This document shows positions 6,825-9,371 of a stretch of DNA of 9,371 nt, piece by piece. Where the stretch lies: NCBI GenBank assembly GCA_934183145.1, contig CAKPSA010000046.1:1-9371 (forward strand). Reading direction: 5' to 3'. This DNA is from an uncultured Veillonella sp. Lineage in GTDB: Bacteria; Bacillota; Negativicutes; Veillonellales; Veillonellaceae. The number at the start of each line of letters is the position of its first letter. The first letter of the stretch is position 1. Under the pieces are notes generated by a model. It did no database searches. It saw only the letters and a program-made list of their open reading frames with translations, and was not told the DNA's origin. Both the position numbers and the translations under genes were made by a program.

Positions 6825-6940
6825 AGTATTGTCTTATAGCTACTTTCACAGAATGAGATACTATATATGCCATATACGCATAGGGGGTGGAATATAGAGA
6901 TTGGTAAATTGTTTAGGAATTATGGTTAGTGTGCTATAAT
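6825..6940 (+). promoter_or_regulatory. Spacer with extended -10 promoter for the phosphate operon
   Basis: TGC-TATAAT (6932-6940) is an extended -10, and TTTAGG (6912-6917) is a weak -35 at 17-base spacing. The bases before it (6825-6911) hold no gene. They contain one short dyad (TATGC 6866-6870 with GCATA 6878-6882) and no clear PhoB/PhoP box. An AGGAGG ribosome site lies at 6976-6981. Confidence 0.72.
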
Positions 6941-6987
6941 TAAATTATATTTATAGAAGCAATCAATACTGTTTCAGGAGGATCTTC

Positions 6988-7617
6988 ATGGCTTTTAAAT
7001 TAAAAGGAAAAGAAGAAAAATTTTTCAGTATTTTAGAAAATCATGCTGCTCTTACATATGAAAGTGCAGAGATGATGGAGCGTGTGTTTAAAGGCGAAAT
7101 CTCTAAAGAAGAGGCTTTTCTTGAAATTGATACAAAGGAAAAAGCAGCCGATGAATTAGTAAACGAAACAGTGGACCGTTTACGTAAAACATTCATCACT
7201 CCAATGGATCGCGAAGATATTCAGCTTCTAATCGACCAATTGGATACTACATTGGATAATATTAAAGAAATCATGGATAAAATGGTTATGTACCACGTTG
7301 GTAATCCAAGTGATGGTGCTATCCGCATGAGTGAAATCGTTGTGAAATGCGTTAAGCATATTAACAAATCTATTGGTTATATGGGCAGCCTTAAAAAGGA
7401 CCATGTGAAGGTAGAAGGCCGTGTACATCAAGTATTGAAACTTGAGTCTGAAGCGGATAATATTTACCACGAAGAAATGGCTAAGCTCTTCACTGAGTGT
7501 ACAGATCCTATTGAAATTATCAAATGGAAGGAAATCCTTAGCGCCATGGAGGATGTAATCGATGGTTGCGAAGATTTGGTAGGTACATTCCGCCGGGTAG
7601 TATTGAAATATGCTTGA
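6988..7617 (+). CDS. DUF47 / PhoU-like phosphate transport accessory protein
   Basis: The 209-residue, almost fully helical protein belongs to the DUF47 (PhoU_div) family, whose genes usually lie next to PiT phosphate permeases and are thought to regulate or assist them. PhoU-like acidic helix motifs are seen at FITPMDREDIQLLIDQLD (69-86) and at LESEADNIYHEEMAKLF (152-168), followed by EDVIDGCEDL (188-197). In PhoU relatives these Glu/Asp sets bind metal. No membrane helix or signal peptide is present, so it is cytoplasmic or on the inner membrane face. It overlaps the permease gene by 8 bases, which points to a fixed ratio of the two products. The length is typical of the family. Confidence 0.93.
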   Translation: MAFKLKGKEEKFFSILENHAALTYESAEMMERVFKGEISKEEAFLEIDTKEKAADELVNETVDRLRKTFITPMDREDIQLLIDQLDTTLDNIKEIMDKMVMYHVGNPSDGAIRMSEIVVKCVKHINKSIGYMGSLKKDHVKVEGRVHQVLKLESEADNIYHEEMAKLFTECTDPIEIIKWKEILSAMEDVIDGCEDLVGTFRRVVLKYA

Positions 7618-8608
7618 GTCTCATTATTTAGTATGGCTAGTAGTATTTTTAGCATTAGCCTTCGACTACATCAATGGCTTCCACGATACGGCGAACGCCA
7701 TTGCCACATCTGTTTCTACCCGTGCCATTGAGCCTAAAAAGGCCATTATGATGACGGCAGCACTCAATTTCCTTGGGGCCATGGTTAGCACAGGCGTTGC
7801 AAAGACAATCGGTGGCGACATCGTAATGTCTGCATCTCTTATCAATAGTGGAATCATTTCAGCAGCTCTTATCGGTGCCATCACATGGAACTTGCTTACA
7901 TGGTATTGGGGGATTCCGAGCTCCTCATCTCATGCGCTTATCGGTGGTATCATCGGCGCTGTAGGCTGGTCCGTAGGCTTTGATGCTTTAAATGAGGCTG
8001 GTATTTTAAAAATTTTCTTATCCCTTATTTTATCTCCAATTGTAGCCATGATTGGTGGCTATATTGTGATGAAAGTATTGTTGCTTATCTTTGGTAGATT
8101 TTCTCCAATCGTACTAAATGATAGATTTAGATCCATGCAGATTGTGTCTGCCATCATGATGGCTTTCTCTCATGGCTCTAATGATGCGCAAAAGGCGATG
8201 GGGATTATTACGTTAACTTTGCTTAGCGGTGGCTTTATCGATACATTGGATGTACCATTATGGGTTAAACTTTGTTGTGCTACGGCTATGGCTATGGGTA
8301 CAGCAGTGGGTGGTTGGAAAATCATCTCCACCATGGGGACTAAGATTTTCAAACTAGAAACTATCAATGGTTTTGCCGCTGACTTAAACTCTGCTATCAC
8401 TATTTTTACAGCTACATTCTTACATTTACCTGTAAGCACGACACACGTTGTAAGTGGTTCCTTATTAGGTGTAGGTTCCTCTAAACGTCTTAAAGCTGTT
8501 AACTGGGGCGTAGCACGATCTATGGTGTTGGCTTGGTTTGTAACAATTCCATTATCTGGTATTGTAGCGGCTATTGCTTATGAAATAGGTCACTTACTAT
8601 TTGGTTAA
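7610..8608 (+). CDS. pit: PiT family inorganic phosphate transporter
   Basis: The 332-residue integral membrane protein of the PHO4 family takes up phosphate, probably as a metal-phosphate complex with protons or as a cation symport. The family's inverted duplication is clear. GFHDTANAIATSV (23-35) and FSHGSNDAQKAMG (186-198) are the two signature motifs. PSSSSHALIGGIIGA (103-117) and PVSTTHVVSGSLLGV (274-288) are the second matching pair. About ten hydrophobic segments surround them. It is short like other bacterial and archaeal PiT proteins and lacks the large central loop of E. coli PitA. The ATG at 7610 lies inside the end of the DUF47 gene with only a weak ribosome site, so it is probably translated by coupling. 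Confidence 0.95.
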   Translation: MLESHYLVWLVVFLALAFDYINGFHDTANAIATSVSTRAIEPKKAIMMTAALNFLGAMVSTGVAKTIGGDIVMSASLINSGIISAALIGAITWNLLTWYWGIPSSSSHALIGGIIGAVGWSVGFDALNEAGILKIFLSLILSPIVAMIGGYIVMKVLLLIFGRFSPIVLNDRFRSMQIVSAIMMAFSHGSNDAQKAMGIITLTLLSGGFIDTLDVPLWVKLCCATAMAMGTAVGGWKIISTMGTKIFKLETINGFAADLNSAITIFTATFLHLPVSTTHVVSGSLLGVGSSKRLKAVNWGVARSMVLAWFVTIPLSGIVAAIAYEIGHLLFG

Positions 8609-8628
8609 TATAATAACTATATAGAAAT

Positions 8629-8657
8629 AAAAAAGACTGCGAAAGCAGTCTTTTTTT
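8629..8657 (+). terminator. Rho-independent terminator of the phosphate operon
   Basis: A GACTGC/GCAGTC stem (8635-8640 with 8645-8650) with a GAAA loop extends by six A-T pairs and ends in seven T residues, 20 bases after the pit stop. Confidence 0.94.
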
Positions 8658-8954
8658 AGTTCTATTGGTTAAGAATTGTATTAATTGGGTTATACAATTT
8701 ACCAATTAGATTTTAATACTTTTTTGTAGTTTATTATGAACTTGTCATTAAAGAATGTAGGTATACATTAGGTTTTAAATACTATATTCTATAAAAGCGA
8801 TTTATCTATATTTGGCAACATTAATGTTAGAATTCAAGTTGAATATAGGAAAATGCTTATAAATATGTGCTTTTCTTAATTATGCATTTTATTAATAAAT
8901 GCAGTTTATTACTAGTTTATAGAATGTTTTGAGGTTGTTTAGAATGAATAGCTA
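8658..8954. other. AT-rich gene-free stretch with several dyad symmetries
   Basis: I see no supportable gene here on either strand. The stretch holds an imperfect long hairpin (8661-8710; core AATTGTAT 8674-8681 with ATACAATT 8692-8699). Four shorter dyads follow: 8754-8769 (AATGTA/TACATT), 8817-8828 (perfect 12-bp palindrome AACATTAATGTT), 8832-8844 (ATTCAA/TTGAAT around one G) and 8883-8903 (TGCATTT/AAATGCA). A 10-bp inverted pair also links 8786-8795 and 8916-8925. Some such dyads are expected by chance in AT-rich DNA. Confidence 0.6.
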
Positions 8955-8983
8955 TTGCATACTTATGTAGCGGAGGTTATACT
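8955..8983 (+). promoter_or_regulatory. Probable promoter of the small gene at 9026
   Basis: TTGCAT (8955-8960) and TATACT (8978-8983) are spaced by 17 bases. The -10 is good and the -35 matches the consensus in its first three bases only. The predicted start near 8990 gives a leader of about 36 bases. Confidence 0.55.
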
Positions 8984-9025
8984 ATCGGTAGAAGGAGTTT
9001 TTCAAGTGAAAAGTGAGGTATGTAT

Positions 9026-9199
9026 ATGGCATGGGGTGGAACTAGACGCGGTGCCGGGCGCCCACGTAATCCGATTAAACGTATTGGTAGAACCATTCGA
9101 CTTAGTGATGAAGAGTTTCTTTCACTCAAACCATTAATTATGGCCATCAAGGCCAATAATGATAAACGCTATAGGCAACAATGTACTAGAAATGCATAA
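9026..9199 (+). CDS. Small basic protein with GAGRPR motif, putative DNA-binding protein
   Basis: This 57-residue frame begins MAWGGTRRGAGRPRNP and ends at TAA (9197-9199). The GG-x-R-x-GAGRP-x start is a recurring head of small proteins from phages and other mobile elements, many of which go on to a ribbon-helix-helix fold. Here RTIRLSDEEFLSLKPL (23-38) looks like the beta strand and first helix of such a fold, but the rest is short, so the fold may be incomplete. The chain is strongly basic, with an AT-hook-like GRPR at 11-14. GAGG (9015-9018) is 7 bases before the ATG at 9026. An in-frame ATG at 9020 is too close to that site. A promoter lies upstream. Function and partner are unknown, and the gene may be a remnant of an accessory element. 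Confidence 0.68.
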   Translation: MAWGGTRRGAGRPRNPIKRIGRTIRLSDEEFLSLKPLIMAIKANNDKRYRQQCTRNA

Positions 9200-9204
9200 A
9201 TAAG

Positions 9205-9320
9205 GCATTGTCACAGCATATACAACATAATAAACTTTTAATCTATGTTACAATAACCCATTATTTAAATCTTTCAACTACAACACATCTCTACTCTCTA
9301 ACCATATGCTGTGTGCAATA
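9205..9320. repeat. Long-range imperfect inverted repeat after the small gene
   Basis: CACAGCATAT (9212-9221) is perfectly complementary to ATATGCTGTG (9304-9313). A further block on each side (GCATTG at 9205-9210 and CAATAC at 9316-9321) extends the match after a one- or two-base gap. The inner 82 bases are AT-rich and carry no supportable gene. Confidence 0.6.
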
Positions 9321-9329
9321 CAAAGCAGT

Positions 9330-9370
9330 ACGAAGAAGGTCCCAATTCAATGAATTGGGACCTTCTTCGT
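9330..9370. terminator. Perfect 19-bp hairpin at the window edge, probable terminator
   Basis: Bases 9330-9348 pair perfectly with 9352-9370 around an AAT loop. The window ends one base later, so a T tail cannot be seen. There is no T run on the other strand. It could end the transcript of the small gene, or be part of a leader or repeat that continues beyond the window. Confidence 0.65.
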
Positions 9371-9371
9371 T

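Noticed and set aside
6825..6934. Pho box upstream of the phosphate operon
   Set aside because: No repeated CTGTCAT-like or TTAACA-like half-sites at proper spacing.
8955..9137. 60-codon frame beginning at a TTG and overlapping the small GAGRPR gene
   Set aside because: It starts at a non-ATG codon, has no ribosome site, and its second half is the shifted frame of the 9026-9199 gene, which has a recognisable motif and a better start.
9221..9371. T-box or other known riboswitch ending in the hairpin at 9330-9370
   Set aside because: Neither strand shows the T-box AGGGTGG-type sequence or another conserved riboswitch core I can recognise.

Overview
The window looks like a chromosomal segment of a low-GC anaerobic Firmicute of the Negativicutes, most likely Veillonella or a close relative. 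This is inferred from gene content and protein style: a ferredoxin-type [FeFe] hydrogenase, a stand-alone MazG next to HU, and AT-rich spacers. No rRNA gene is present to confirm it. Eight of the nine coding regions found are long or recognisable genes or gene ends; the ninth is a very short gene near the right end.

Left part (1-2525). The 3' end of a membrane protein, probably a SpoVB/MurJ-type flippase, overlaps mazG (nucleotide pyrophosphohydrolase). A gene for the nucleoid protein HU follows, and a perfect terminator hairpin closes this run. A new extended -10 promoter then drives a monogalactosyldiacylglycerol-synthase-type glycosyltransferase.

Middle (2526-5062). A bidirectional terminator separates the glycosyltransferase from a convergent gene for a very acidic 106-residue protein of unknown function. 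That gene and a Uup/YfmR-type ABC-F ATPase are transcribed divergently from overlapping promoters.

Right-centre (5063-8657). A 489-residue [FeFe] hydrogenase has its own strong sigma-A promoter, with an FNR-like or Rex-like dyad lying on the -35. Its 3' region holds a hexanucleotide tandem repeat inside an inverted repeat, followed by a terminator. Next is a two-gene phosphate uptake operon: a DUF47/PhoU-like accessory protein and a PiT permease, overlapping by 8 bases and closed by a GAAA-loop terminator.

Right end (8658-9371). About 300 bases of very AT-rich DNA contain several dyad symmetries and no gene I can support. They are followed by a promoter and a small unrecognised gene of 57 codons, whose basic product has a GAGRPR motif and resembles small DNA-binding proteins of mobile elements. 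Beyond it lie a long-range inverted repeat and a perfect 19-bp hairpin that reaches the window edge.

Most genes are housekeeping genes: nucleotide sanitation, nucleoid structure, ribosome rescue or translation, hydrogen evolution and phosphate uptake. I did not find a clear new multi-gene system. The least explained parts are the right-hand 700 bases, the acidic protein, and the control region and 3' region of the hydrogenase gene.
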